DNA of 64,000 bases. Source: Micromonospora rosaria. Its GTDB lineage: Bacteria; Actinomycetota; Actinomycetes; Mycobacteriales; Micromonosporaceae. Of the stretch, positions 29,333 through 38,565 are shown piece after piece. The position numbers and the translations under genes are program-made. How positions within the stretch are numbered: the stretch's first letter is position 1; every line of letters starts with the position of its first letter. The stretch is from NCBI RefSeq assembly GCF_001567585.1, contig NZ_LRQV01000004.1:57781-121780 (forward strand), given 5' to 3'. The notes under the pieces were generated by a model that ran no database searches, was not told the origin of the DNA, and saw only the letters and a list, made by a program, of their open reading frames with translations.

Positions 29333-31009
29333 GTGGGATATGTGGACGTGGCAGCGGTCGGGCACGTCCTGCCCGACGGCCGCGAGTTGCTGCGCGACGT
29401 GTCGTTCCGGGTGGGCGAGGGTGCCAAGATCGCCCTGGTCGGGCCGAATGGCGCGGGGAAGACGACGCTGCTGCGCATGGTCGCCGGCGACCTGCCGGTG
29501 CGCAGCGGCAGCGTGGCTCGCTCCGGTGGGCTCGGCGTCATGCGCCAGTTCATCGGCATGATCGGCGACGAGTCGACCCTCGCCGACCTGGCCCTGGGTC
29601 TCGTCCCGCCCGCCCTGCGCGAGGCCGGCCGCCGGCTCGCCGACACCGAGGCGGCGATGCGCGCGGCCGAGGCGCGCGGCACGGACAGCACCGCCGCCGG
29701 CAAGGCCCAACTGGCGTACGCGAACGCGCTCGCCGCCTGGGGCGAGATCGGCGGGTACGACGCGGAGGTACTCTTCGACACCGTCGCCACGGTGGTGCTC
29801 GACCAGCCGTGGGACGCGGTACGGGACCGGCCGGTGCGGACCCTCTCCGGCGGTCAGCAGAAACGCTTCGCGCTGGAGTTGCTGCTGCGCGGCACCGACG
29901 AGGTGCTGCTGCTGGACGAGCCGGACAACTTCCTCGACGTGCCCGGCAAGCGCTGGCTGGAGGGGCGGCTGCGGGAGTCGGCCAAGTCGGTGCTCTACGT
30001 CTCGCACGACCGGGAACTGCTGGCCCGTACCGCCGACCGGGTGGTGACCGTGGAGGGCGGCAGCGCCTGGGTGCACCCGGGCGGCTTCACGAGCTGGCAC
30101 GAGGCCCGGGTGGCCCGGCACGCCCGCCTCGACGAGCAGCGCCGCCGCTGGGACGAGGAGCACCAGAAACTGCGCGAGCTGATGCTGATGTACAAGCAGA
30201 AGGCCGCGTACAACGACGGGCTGGCGTCCCGGTACCAGGCGGCGCAGACCCGGCTGCGCAAGTTCGAGGAGGCCGGGCCGCCGCCCGTACCCCCGAAGGA
30301 GCAGGACATCCGGATGCGGCTGGCCGGCGGGCGGACCGGCAAGCGCGCGGTGATCTGCGAACAGCTCGAACTCGACGGCCTGACCTACCCGTTCGACCTG
30401 GAACTCTGGTACGGCGACCGGGTCGCGGTGCTCGGCGCCAACGGCACCGGCAAGTCGCACTTCCTGCGGCTGCTGGCCCGGGGCGGCAGCGACCCGGACC
30501 CGGCCACCGGCCCGGTCGACGGGGCCGCCGCGCTCGCCCCGGTGGCCCACGACGGGGTGGCCCGGCTCGGCGCGCGGGTCCGCCCCGGGCACTTCTCGCA
30601 GACCCACGACCGGCCCGAGCTGACGGACCGGACGCTGGTCGAGATCCTCTGGCGGGGCGACGAGCACCGGGCCGGGATGGACCGGCACGCCGCGATGGGC
30701 GCGCTGAGCCGGTACGAGCTGGCCGGCCAGGGCGACCAGCGGTTCGGCACCCTCTCCGGCGGGCAGCAGGCGCGCTTCCTGGTGCTGCTGCTGGAGCTGT
30801 CCGGGGCGACCCTGCTGCTGCTCGACGAGCCGACCGACAACCTCGACCTGGCCAGCGCCGAGGCGCTGGAGGCGGGACTGGCGGCCTTCGCCGGCACCGT
30901 CGTCGCGGTGACCCACGACCGCTGGTTCACCCGCTCCTTCGACCGCTTCGTGCTGTTCCGCGGCGACGGCGAGGTGGTGGAGACCCCCGAGCCGGTCTGG
31001 GGGGTGTAA
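29333..31009 (+). CDS. ABC-F family ATPase
   Basis: 558 residues with two nucleotide-binding domains in one soluble chain and no membrane segments. Domain 1: Walker A GPNGAGKTT (37-45), signature LSGGQQKR, Walker B LLLDEPDNFLD. Domain 2: GANGTGKSH, LSGGQQAR, LLLDEPTDNLD. The linker between them (about 265-335) is helical and charged, as expected for the ribosome-contacting P-site motif of ABC-F factors. It may be a translation factor or a ribosome-protection resistance protein; sequence alone does not decide. GTG 29333 has CAGGAT six bases upstream and no Shine-Dalgarno, suggesting a leaderless mRNA. Confidence 0.9.
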   Translation: MGYVDVAAVGHVLPDGRELLRDVSFRVGEGAKIALVGPNGAGKTTLLRMVAGDLPVRSGSVARSGGLGVMRQFIGMIGDESTLADLALGLVPPALREAGRRLADTEAAMRAAEARGTDSTAAGKAQLAYANALAAWGEIGGYDAEVLFDTVATVVLDQPWDAVRDRPVRTLSGGQQKRFALELLLRGTDEVLLLDEPDNFLDVPGKRWLEGRLRESAKSVLYVSHDRELLARTADRVVTVEGGSAWVHPGGFTSWHEARVARHARLDEQRRRWDEEHQKLRELMLMYKQKAAYNDGLASRYQAAQTRLRKFEEAGPPPVPPKEQDIRMRLAGGRTGKRAVICEQLELDGLTYPFDLELWYGDRVAVLGANGTGKSHFLRLLARGGSDPDPATGPVDGAAALAPVAHDGVARLGARVRPGHFSQTHDRPELTDRTLVEILWRGDEHRAGMDRHAAMGALSRYELAGQGDQRFGTLSGGQQARFLVLLLELSGATLLLLDEPTDNLDLASAEALEAGLAAFAGTVVAVTHDRWFTRSFDRFVLFRGDGEVVETPEPVWGV

Positions 31010-31056
31010 GGAAGGGCCCCTTCTCAACGCGTAACGGTGGAGAGGGGCCCCTTCCT
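31009..31056. repeat. GGGGCCCC palindromic element, copy 1
   Basis: Left arm AGGAAGGGCCCCTTCTC (31009-31025) and right arm GAGAGGGGCCCCTTCCT (31040-31056) are near-perfect inverted repeats; each arm also contains its own GGGCCC core. It lies directly after the ABC-F stop and may act as its terminator. A related element lies at 39188-39240. Confidence 0.6.
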
Positions 31057-31079
31057 CACCGCTCGCCTAGGCTGGGGCG

Positions 31080-32033
31080 GTGACTGAGATGACCTACCGC
31101 CGGCTGGGCGACTCCGGGCTCGTGGTCTCCACGGTCGGCGTCGGCTGCAACAACTTCGGCCGCAAGCTCGACCTGGACGGTACCCGCACGGTGGTCGACG
31201 CCGCGCTCGACGCCGGGATCACTCTCTTCGACACCGCCGACATCTACGGCGAGCCGCAGGGCAGCTCCGAGGAGCTGCTCGGGCAGGTGCTCAAGGGACG
31301 CCGCGACGACGTGGTGCTGGCGACCAAGTTCGGCATGGACATGCGCGGGGCGAACGGCCCGGACTTCGGCGCCCGGGGCGCCCGGCGGTACGTCGCGCGG
31401 GCGGTGGAGGCGTCGCTGCGCCGGCTCGGCACCGACCACATCGACCTGTACCAGATGCACGAGCCGGACCCGGGCACCCCGATCGAGGAGACCCTGGCGG
31501 CGCTGGACGACCTGGTCCGCGCCGGCAAGGTGCGGTACCTGGGGAACTCGAACTTCACCGGCTGGCAGATCGCCGACGCCGACTGGACCGCCCGGACCGG
31601 CGGCACGAGCCGGTTCGTCAGCGCGCAGAACCAGTACAGCCTGCTGGAACGGGACGTCGAGGCGGAGGTGGTGCCGGCCTGCGAGCGGTTCGGGCTCGGC
31701 CTGCTGCCGTTCTTCCCGCTCGCCGACGGGCTGCTCACCGGCAAGTACCGCCGGGGCGGGACGCCCCCGGCCGGCAGCCGCCTCGCCGGCAGCGGCCGGT
31801 ACGCGCAGCGCCTGGCCGGCGCCGACTGGGACACCATCGAGGCGATCGAGGCGTTCGCCGCCGAGCGGGACCTCTCCCTGCTCCAGGTGGCCATCGGCGG
31901 GCTGGCCGCCCAACCGGCGGTCACCTCGGTGATCGCCGGCGCGACCACCCCCGAGCAGGTCCGCGCCAACGCGGCGGCCGGCACCTGGCAGCCCACCGCC
32001 GACGACCTCACCGCCCTGCGCGCCGTCCTCTGA
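31080..32033 (+). CDS. Aldo/keto reductase
   Basis: 317-residue (alpha/beta)8 oxidoreductase using NADPH. The catalytic tetrad is visible: Asp51 and Tyr56 in FDTADIYG, Lys83 in LATKFG, His127 in YQMHEPD. The cofactor-binding end has VTSVIAGATTPEQV. It resembles the YdjG/YajO branch with unknown substrate. GTG 31080 is preceded by TAGGCT with a 6-nt gap (leaderless pattern); ATG 31089 is an alternative. No partner gene is obvious. Confidence 0.92.
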   Translation: MTEMTYRRLGDSGLVVSTVGVGCNNFGRKLDLDGTRTVVDAALDAGITLFDTADIYGEPQGSSEELLGQVLKGRRDDVVLATKFGMDMRGANGPDFGARGARRYVARAVEASLRRLGTDHIDLYQMHEPDPGTPIEETLAALDDLVRAGKVRYLGNSNFTGWQIADADWTARTGGTSRFVSAQNQYSLLERDVEAEVVPACERFGLGLLPFFPLADGLLTGKYRRGGTPPAGSRLAGSGRYAQRLAGADWDTIEAIEAFAAERDLSLLQVAIGGLAAQPAVTSVIAGATTPEQVRANAAAGTWQPTADDLTALRAVL

Positions 32034-32123
32034 CCGCCCCCGCCCGGCCTCGGCCGAGACCACCGGCCGACGGGCCGGGGGCGTGTCCCGAGGTACGCGC
32101 GGGACGGCTGCGGGGGAAAGAGC

Positions 32124-32165
32124 GGGTGCCCGCCCGCCGCCAGGAACGGCGACGGACGGGCACCC
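32124..32165. terminator. Bidirectional hairpin between convergent genes
   Basis: GGGTGCCCG (32124-32132) pairs with CGGGCACCC (32157-32165), extended inward by CCG/CGG and CGCC/GGCG with small mismatches. It separates the aldo/keto reductase from the minus-strand secreted protein. Confidence 0.7.
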
Positions 32166-32172
32166 GGTTCGG

Positions 32173-35100
32173 TCAGAGCTGGCCGCTCGGGGCGATCCGG
32201 GTCGGATCGTCGTCGAGCCGGCCGGTGCCGTCGACCTTCTTGCCGTCGTTCGCCTTCACGCCGGCCTTGCTGGCCTCGCCGCCGAGCCGGACGATCATGG
32301 CGTCGGCGTCCCGGACCAGGACCTCCCGGATCTCGGTCTCGGTGACCAACTCGGCGTCGGCCGCGAGCGCCCGGAACGCGGTGAGCTGCTGCACCGCCCG
32401 CTTGTCGTTGCCGGCCGCCTCCGAGGTCCGGACCGCCGTCAGCTTGTTGGTCAGCTTCCGGTGGGCCACGTTGGAGAGCCGCCCGGTCGACGTGAACCGG
32501 TCGATCAGGTTCTGCATGTCCCGGAACGAGGTGGTGACGAAGAACCGGACCGTCGAGGTGGTCTTGTTGCCCGCCTTGTCGGTCGCGGTCACGGTCAGCT
32601 CGTGCAGGCCGAGCGGCAGCTCGTACATGGCCTGCAGGGTGCCGCTGGCGTACGGCTGGCCGTTGAGCGTGCCCACCACTGACTGGATGCCGGAGGTCGG
32701 GTCGACCGCCTGCCAGGTGATCCGCACGTCCTGGCTGTCGCCGTAGAGCTGGCCGTCGGCGATCCCGGACACCAGCAGCGTCGGCTTGGTGCCGTCGATG
32801 CGGACCACCGCCGACTTCAGCGTCTCGACGTTGCCGGCGCTGTCGGTGGCCCGGTAGAGCAGCTCGTGCTGCCCGTCACCGCTGATCTCGATCGGGCCGG
32901 TGTACGGCGTCCAGTCGCCGCCGCCCAGCGACCACTCCAGCAGCTTCACCCCGGAACCGGCGTCGGTCGAGGTGAGCACCACCGGGACCGTACCGTCGTG
33001 CCAGCCCTCGTCGTTCGCCGGAGCGAACGCCGCCGTGCTGACCGGCGCGGTGGTGTCGATCCGGACGGTGACCGACTTCGTCTCCTCGACGTTGCCGGCC
33101 TCGTCCGTGGAGCGGAACCGCAGCTCGTGCTCCCCGTCACCGGTGATCTCCACCGGGGCGGTGTACGCGGTCCACGCGGTGGCCCCGCCGAGCTGGTACT
33201 CGGTGCGGGCCACCCCGCTGCCACCGGCCTCGTCGGTCGCGGTCAGGGTGACCGTGGTCGCCGCGGTGTGCCAGCCGTCGACCGGGGTGCCGGCGACCTC
33301 CGCCGTGGTCACCGGGGCGGTGCCGTCGACCTGCCCGGTGGTGAGCCGGAAGTAGTCGAACGACGCCGTCTTGCGGGCGGTCTGGTTGGCCCCGAGGGTG
33401 AACAGACCCACCTTCGGGGTGGCCCCCACGGCGGTGCTGGTCAGCTCGCCCAGGGACGTCCAGTCCTCCCCGTCGGCCGAGTACGACGCGGTGTACGTGT
33501 CACCGGTGCGGGCCAGCCGCAGGTGCCACACCGAACCGGTCAGGTTCTCGACGTTCGGCTGCGGGTTCTGCACCGCCCCGCCGACCTCACTGCGGAACTC
33601 GAGCCGCCGGGTGACCGGCTGGCCGGGCGAGTTGTCCACGATGTAGTCGAACTTGAGGTAGTTGTCGTCGTCCGCGTACACCAGCAGACCCGCCTGCTGG
33701 TACTGCTCGTTCAGCAGGCTGCCGTCGACCTTCGTCTCCACGGTCCAGTCGCCCGAGGGCGCGTTCTGCAGGACGAAGTTCGTCGGCCCGGTGTTGTCGG
33801 TCCCGTAGATGTCACCGTTCGGCACGTCGATGCGCAGCGCGCCGTCGGTCACCCGGTACGCGGTCGCGTCCTCCCGGACGATCGCGTTCCACCGGCACTT
33901 GTCCAGCGCGTTCCCGGTGAACTCGTCCGACGGGGCCACCGGCTCGGCCGGGGTGTCCGGCGTGAACTGGAACCAGTCGAACTCGGCGTTCACCACCGGC
34001 GCGGTGGTGCCCCCGTTGAGGGCGAAGAGGCCGATCTGCGGGTTGGTGATCCCGGCCAAAGCGGCCGAGCGGCCGACCGGGGTGAAGGTCTGCCCGTCGG
34101 CCGAGAAGGCCGCGGTCAGGTTCGTGCCGTCGCTGGTCAGCCGCAGGTGGATGGTGTCACCGGCGGGGGCGGCGGTGGCGTCGGCTCCCTCGTTGCGGGG
34201 GGACCCGGCGGTCTCCCGGATGAACTCGACCTTCTTGTTGCCGCCGAAGAGCAGGTCCACCTTGGCGTAGTTGTCGTCGTCGCCGTACAGGATCAGGCCC
34301 GCCTGCTGGTAGTCGGCGGTGACCGGCACGGTGACCTTGGTGGTGGCCTGCCAGGCCCCGGCGGGCACCGGCTGGAGGACCAGGTTGGTCGCGTCGTTGC
34401 GGTTGCCGTACAGGTCACCCACGCCGGTGGGCAGGCGCAGGACACCCCCGGCGACCGCGTACGACTGGTTCTCCCGGACCACGGTCTGCCACCGCTGGCG
34501 GTCCAGCTCGGTACCGCTGAAGTCGTCCGAGCGGACCCCGAAGCAGGAGGTCGTCGGCGCGTCCACCTTCACCTGGACGGTGGCGTACCCCTTGGCCCCG
34601 CGCTTGTCGGTCACCGTCAGGGTGGCGGTGAAGGTGCCCGGGGCGGTGTACGTGTGCTCGGCGTTCAGGGTGTCCGCCGTGCCGCCGTCACCGAAGTCCC
34701 AGGCGTACGTGAACGGGGTGTCGTCCTCGGGGTCGGTGGCGGTGCCGGCGAAGGCCACGGTCAGCGGCGCGGTGCCGCTGGTCGGGGTGGCCGTGGCGGT
34801 CACCGTCGGCGGCGTGTTGTCGGTGACGCCCTTGCCGAGGAAGTCCATCCAGTTGACGTTGAACAGGCTGCTCGTGGCCCCGGCCGGGGACCGGGCCACG
34901 AAGTACAGCGTGCCGCCCGCGTCGGCGTCCGCCGGTACCTGCGCGGTGACGTCGGTGTACGTCTGCCACCCGCCGGTGCCGGGCACGTCGACGGAGGTGA
35001 TCAGCGCCCCGTCGGCGGCACCGGCGCGGACCTCCAGCCGGCCGCCGGAGCCCTGCGCGGCGACCCGGAACCGGATCGCGTCGATCCCGGTCAGGCTGGC

Positions 35101-38046
35101 CGGCTGGACCGACCACCAGTCGCCGTCCTCGATCCAGCCGATGTTCTGGCCGCCACCGGCGGTGTCCCCGGTGGTCTCCTTGCCCACACCGGGGTCGCCG
35201 CCGCCGACGCTGCCGGCGACCCGACCGGTGGCCGTGTAGTACTCGGCCTGCTTGCGCTTGGGCTGGAGGATCTCCAGCGCCCGGCCGGTGAGCGGCTCGG
35301 CCCCGCCGACGCCGCCCTTGTCGGTGTAGGTCGCCTCCAGCACGGTGAAGACGTTCGCCTCCTCACCGTGGCCGGCGGCGAGCTGGGTCTGCACCGTGCC
35401 GGTGCAGCCGGTGAGCTGGTCCAGCGGGTGGGCGTGCTCGTCGTGGCCGAGCAGGACCTGGAGGTTGACCTTGGTGCAGTCGATCTCGCCGTCCTCCGGG
35501 TCAGTCACCTTGATGGTGTACTTGACCTGGTCACCCCAGGTGAAGAAGCCGCCGTCCGGCGGGAACTCGATGGTGACGGTCGGCGCGGTGTTGCCGACGG
35601 TGACCGGGACGTTCGCCACGGCGGTACGGCCCTTGACGTTGGTCACGGTGAGCTGGGCGTTGTAGTTGCCCGCCTCGGCGTACGTGTGGGTGGGGTTGGC
35701 CTCGGTGGAGGAGTTCCCGTCGCCGAAGGTCCAGGCGTAGGTCAGCGCGCCGCCGTCGGGGTCCCGGGAGCCCTCGCTGGAGAAGGTGACCGTCAGCGGC
35801 GCCGCGCCGGAGGTCGGGTCGGCGCTGGCCTGGGCGATCGGGGCCCGGTCACCGGCGACGTAGTCGATCCGGTAGACCCCGGAGTTGTCGTTGTTGCCGC
35901 CGAAGCCGCTGCCCCACTCGATCAGGTACAGCGCACCGTCCGGGCCGAACTCGAAGTCCATCGGCCGGATGAAGGACATCCCGGTGAGCATCTGGTTGAT
36001 GTCGACCAGGGACTTGCCGTCCTTGGTGACCTGCATGGTGTACATCTTCGACTGGTTCCACTCGCCGAAGATGGCCTTGCCGTCGTAGTACTTCGGCCAC
36101 TTGCGGTCCGAGGTGCTGTCGGCGTCGTACCGGTAGACCGGGCCGCCCATGGGCGCGCCGCCGCCGCCGATCTCGGGGAAGCGGGGGTTGCCGCCGTAGC
36201 CGTAGTCGACGGTGGCCGGGATGGCCGGCGGCAGGGTGGTCAGGCCGGTGTTGTTGGGCGAGTTGTTGATCGGGGCGGCGCAGTCGAACTTCGCCCCGCT
36301 CGGCCCGGACGGGAACTGGTAGTCGTTGTACGCCTGGTTGGTGCCGGTGCAGTACGGCCAGCCGTAGTTGCCGGGCCGGTCGACGATGTTCCACTCCACC
36401 AGGCCCTCGGGGCCCCGGTTCGGGTTGGCCGAGCCGGCGTCCGGCCCGTAGTCGGCCACGTAGAGCGTGTCCGTGGCCGGGTCGATGCCCATCCGGAACG
36501 GGTTACGGAAGCCCATCCCGTAGATCTCGGGGCGGGTCTTCTCGGTGCCCGGCGGGAAGAGGTTCCCCTCCGGAATGGTGTACGTCCCGTCGTCCTCCGG
36601 GTGGATCCGGAGCACCTTGCCGCGCAGGTCGTTGGTGTTGCCGGAGGTCCGCTGGGCGTCGTAGTCCTGGCGTCCCGGCCGCTCGTCGATCGGGGTGAAG
36701 GCGCTGGACTCGAAGGGGTTGGTGTTGTCCCCGGTGGCCAGGTACAGGTTGCCGGCCGAGTCGAACGCCATCGTGCCGCCCGCGTGGCAGCAGGTGTTGC
36801 GCTGGGTGGTGACCTCCAGCACGACCTTCTCGCTGGCCAGGTCGATGCTGTCCCCGCTGACCGTGAACCGCGACAGGTAGTTGCGGGGGCCGCCGCCGTT
36901 GGGCGCGTAGTAGAGGTACACCCAGTTGTTGGTGGCGAAGTCCGGGTCCAGCCGGATGCCGATCAGGCCGTCCTCGTTGCCGGTGAAGACGTCCAGGTCG
37001 ATCGCGGTGACGGTGTTGCCGGTGTCGGGCTTGACGATCTGCACCCGGCCGTCCCGCTCGATGTAGAAGACCCGCCCGTCGGGGGCGACGTCCAGCTCCA
37101 TCGGGTTGCTGGTGTTGCTGTCCAGCGTGACCTTCTCGAAGCTCGACGTCTGGGAGGCGGCGCAGTCGGAGTCGACCACCCCGGCGGCGGTCTGGATGCC
37201 CCCGAGCAGGTGCTCCAGGAACTCCGGCTCGGCGAACGACTCGTTGGTGTGGCCGCCACCGGTGTACCAGGCCCGGCCGCCGTCGTACTCCTGGCACCAG
37301 GCGATCGGGTGGTCGTGGCCCATCGCCCCGGCGCCCGGGTTGTAGCTCGTCTCGTCCAGGCTGGCCAGGACGTGCACCTGCGAGCGCGGGTTCGAGCGGA
37401 AGTTGTACCACTCGTCGTAGCGCTCCCAGCGCTCCGGCAGGTGCTCGGTGGAGTCGTGCGCGTGGTCCTCGACCTTGACGGTGGCCGTCTGGTTGGCCGG
37501 GTGGTTGGCGAAGTAGGCGCCGACCAGCTTGCCGTACCACTCCCAGCTGTACTCGGTGTCGGAGGCGGCGTGCACGCCGGCGTACCCGCCACCGCCCTGG
37601 ATGTAGCGCTCGAACGCGGCCTGCTGCCCGGCGTCGAGGACGTCCCCGGTGGTGGAGAGCCAGACGACGGCCTTGTACTTCGCCAGGTTCGCGTCGGTGA
37701 ACGCGGCGCCGTCCTCGGTGGTGTCGACGGTGAACCCGTTCGCCGCACCGAGTTGCTGGATGGCCGTGATACCGGCCGGGATGGAGCCGTGCCGGAACCC
37801 GGCGGTCTTCGAGAAGACCAGGATCGAGTACGGCTCGGCGGCGGCGGTCCGCGCGGCCGGCGCCGGTGCGGGCTTCGGTGCCGGCTGGGCCAGCGCGGCC
37901 GGGGCCGCCTGGGCGAGCGCGGCCGTGGGTGCGGTGGTGGGGGCGGCCTGGGCGGGCGCGCCGATCATGGTGGTGGTGAGGGTGAGGGTGATCAGGGCCG
38001 CGGGAAGGGCGCCGCGCGGCGGTCTGATGCGGCGGGATAGGGACAC
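32173..38046 (-). CDS. Secreted multidomain ThuA / glucose-sorbosone dehydrogenase / PKD / CBM6 / Ig-like protein
   Basis: 1957 residues, exported. GTG 38046 follows AGGAGA by 5-6 nt. The signal peptide ends near AQA-A (about residue 34). Domains by position: ThuA-like (72-285, from YSILVFSKTAGFRHGSI); glucose/sorbosone dehydrogenase beta-propeller (about 302-732; PQQ-type family); PKD (735-818, YAWTFGDGN); a CBM6-like sugar-binding module (about 930-1067, GWIEDGDWWSV); a second PKD (1075-1162, YAWDFGDGG); two DUF1349/concanavalin-like modules (about 1172-1362 and 1372-1567); three Ig-like repeats (1573-1839, RSTDEAGNVE and RATDSAGNVE); and a C-terminal helical segment resembling FIMAH (1840-1930). 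Likely role: binding and oxidation of plant or microbial polysaccharide. The substrate is unknown. Confidence 0.9.
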   Translation of the reverse strand: MSLSRRIRPPRGALPAALITLTLTTTMIGAPAQAAPTTAPTAALAQAAPAALAQPAPKPAPAPAARTAAAEPYSILVFSKTAGFRHGSIPAGITAIQQLGAANGFTVDTTEDGAAFTDANLAKYKAVVWLSTTGDVLDAGQQAAFERYIQGGGGYAGVHAASDTEYSWEWYGKLVGAYFANHPANQTATVKVEDHAHDSTEHLPERWERYDEWYNFRSNPRSQVHVLASLDETSYNPGAGAMGHDHPIAWCQEYDGGRAWYTGGGHTNESFAEPEFLEHLLGGIQTAAGVVDSDCAASQTSSFEKVTLDSNTSNPMELDVAPDGRVFYIERDGRVQIVKPDTGNTVTAIDLDVFTGNEDGLIGIRLDPDFATNNWVYLYYAPNGGGPRNYLSRFTVSGDSIDLASEKVVLEVTTQRNTCCHAGGTMAFDSAGNLYLATGDNTNPFESSAFTPIDERPGRQDYDAQRTSGNTNDLRGKVLRIHPEDDGTYTIPEGNLFPPGTEKTRPEIYGMGFRNPFRMGIDPATDTLYVADYGPDAGSANPNRGPEGLVEWNIVDRPGNYGWPYCTGTNQAYNDYQFPSGPSGAKFDCAAPINNSPNNTGLTTLPPAIPATVDYGYGGNPRFPEIGGGGAPMGGPVYRYDADSTSDRKWPKYYDGKAIFGEWNQSKMYTMQVTKDGKSLVDINQMLTGMSFIRPMDFEFGPDGALYLIEWGSGFGGNNDNSGVYRIDYVAGDRAPIAQASADPTSGAAPLTVTFSSEGSRDPDGGALTYAWTFGDGNSSTEANPTHTYAEAGNYNAQLTVTNVKGRTAVANVPVTVGNTAPTVTIEFPPDGGFFTWGDQVKYTIKVTDPEDGEIDCTKVNLQVLLGHDEHAHPLDQLTGCTGTVQTQLAAGHGEEANVFTVLEATYTDKGGVGGAEPLTGRALEILQPKRKQAEYYTATGRVAGSVGGGDPGVGKETTGDTAGGGQNIGWIEDGDWWSVQPASLTGIDAIRFRVAAQGSGGRLEVRAGAADGALITSVDVPGTGGWQTYTDVTAQVPADADAGGTLYFVARSPAGATSSLFNVNWMDFLGKGVTDNTPPTVTATATPTSGTAPLTVAFAGTATDPEDDTPFTYAWDFGDGGTADTLNAEHTYTAPGTFTATLTVTDKRGAKGYATVQVKVDAPTTSCFGVRSDDFSGTELDRQRWQTVVRENQSYAVAGGVLRLPTGVGDLYGNRNDATNLVLQPVPAGAWQATTKVTVPVTADYQQAGLILYGDDDNYAKVDLLFGGNKKVEFIRETAGSPRNEGADATAAPAGDTIHLRLTSDGTNLTAAFSADGQTFTPVGRSAALAGITNPQIGLFALNGGTTAPVVNAEFDWFQFTPDTPAEPVAPSDEFTGNALDKCRWNAIVREDATAYRVTDGALRIDVPNGDIYGTDNTGPTNFVLQNAPSGDWTVETKVDGSLLNEQYQQAGLLVYADDDNYLKFDYIVDNSPGQPVTRRLEFRSEVGGAVQNPQPNVENLTGSVWHLRLARTGDTYTASYSADGEDWTSLGELTSTAVGATPKVGLFTLGANQTARKTASFDYFRLTTGQVDGTAPVTTAEVAGTPVDGWHTAATTVTLTATDEAGGSGVARTEYQLGGATAWTAYTAPVEITGDGEHELRFRSTDEAGNVEETKSVTVRIDTTAPVSTAAFAPANDEGWHDGTVPVVLTSTDAGSGVKLLEWSLGGGDWTPYTGPIEISGDGQHELLYRATDSAGNVETLKSAVVRIDGTKPTLLVSGIADGQLYGDSQDVRITWQAVDPTSGIQSVVGTLNGQPYASGTLQAMYELPLGLHELTVTATDKAGNKTTSTVRFFVTTSFRDMQNLIDRFTSTGRLSNVAHRKLTNKLTAVRTSEAAGNDKRAVQQLTAFRALAADAELVTETEIREVLVRDADAMIVRLGGEASKAGVKANDGKKVDGTGRLDDDPTRIAPSGQL

Positions 38047-38426
38047 GAGGTCTCCTCTGTCCGTACTGGACGACGGCGTACAGGGGCGGCTCGCCGAAGA
38101 CCGCCCCGATATCGACTCGGACACACACTGACCAGGAGACGCCGATCCCCCGGCAGTATTCTGTCGAACCAATAAACAAATTAGGGCGAATATGTGAGTG
38201 TCCGGCAAGATGCGGAGCGGTAACGGTTCTGTAACGCCACCCCGCAATAGGTGCGAGCCCCCCAAACCGGAACCCCAGAGGCCCCCACCCGCCCCCTGCT
38301 CCGCCCCGTCCCCTCTTTCGGCGCGCATGCGGTCGCGGCCCGGCACATGCCGCCCATGCCGCGTCACGGGGGCCTGAACTGCAAGATCGCGGTGGATGGA
38401 CGGGGTGGGGCGGGGGAGAGCGGGGG
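38047..38426. promoter_or_regulatory. Divergent intergenic region, ThuA-type gene and thiamin operon
   Basis: About 380 bp without a gene. 38150-38210 is AT-rich and probably holds the promoter for the minus-strand secreted protein, but no clean -35/-10 pair stands out. GTAAC occurs at 38220-38224 and 38231-38235, an 11-bp-spaced direct repeat that could be a regulator site. The thi promoter and riboswitch follow. Confidence 0.4.
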
Positions 38427-38455
38427 TTGGCGGATCGGGGGATTCGTCGTACGGT
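38427..38455 (+). promoter_or_regulatory. Probable promoter of the thiamin operon
   Basis: TTGGCG (38427-38432), a 17-nt spacer and TACGGT (38450-38455). Transcription would start near 38462, directly at the beginning of the TPP riboswitch, which fits well. Confidence 0.6.
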
Positions 38456-38464
38456 GGCACGCAA

Positions 38465-38557
38465 CCAACCCACGGGAGCCCGGTGCACCGGGCTGAGAGG
38501 GGGGCTAGGAGCCCCCGACCGTCGAACCTGATCCGGGTAATGCCGGCGCAGGGAGGA
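38465..38557 (+). ncRNA. TPP riboswitch (THI element)
   Basis: The conserved THI-box parts are present in order: GGGAGCCCGG, GGGCTGAGAGG (38491-38500), a variable hairpin GGGGGC/GCCCCC, then ACCTGATCCGGGTAATG and CCGGCGCAGGGAGG. The 3' end, GGGAGGAG, is also the ribosome-binding site of thiE. CC-CCC bases at the 5' end (near 38465-38472) can partly pair with it, so ligand binding probably hides the Shine-Dalgarno sequence, giving translational control by thiamin pyrophosphate. Confidence 0.96.
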
Positions 38558-38565
38558 GAGTTGCC

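Noticed and set aside
32866..38040. Plus-strand open frame of 1724 codons opposite the secreted multidomain gene
   Set aside because: It is the GC-bias shadow of a gene with clear domains and signal peptide on the other strand; its translation is Val/Gly/Arg-rich without any recognisable motif.
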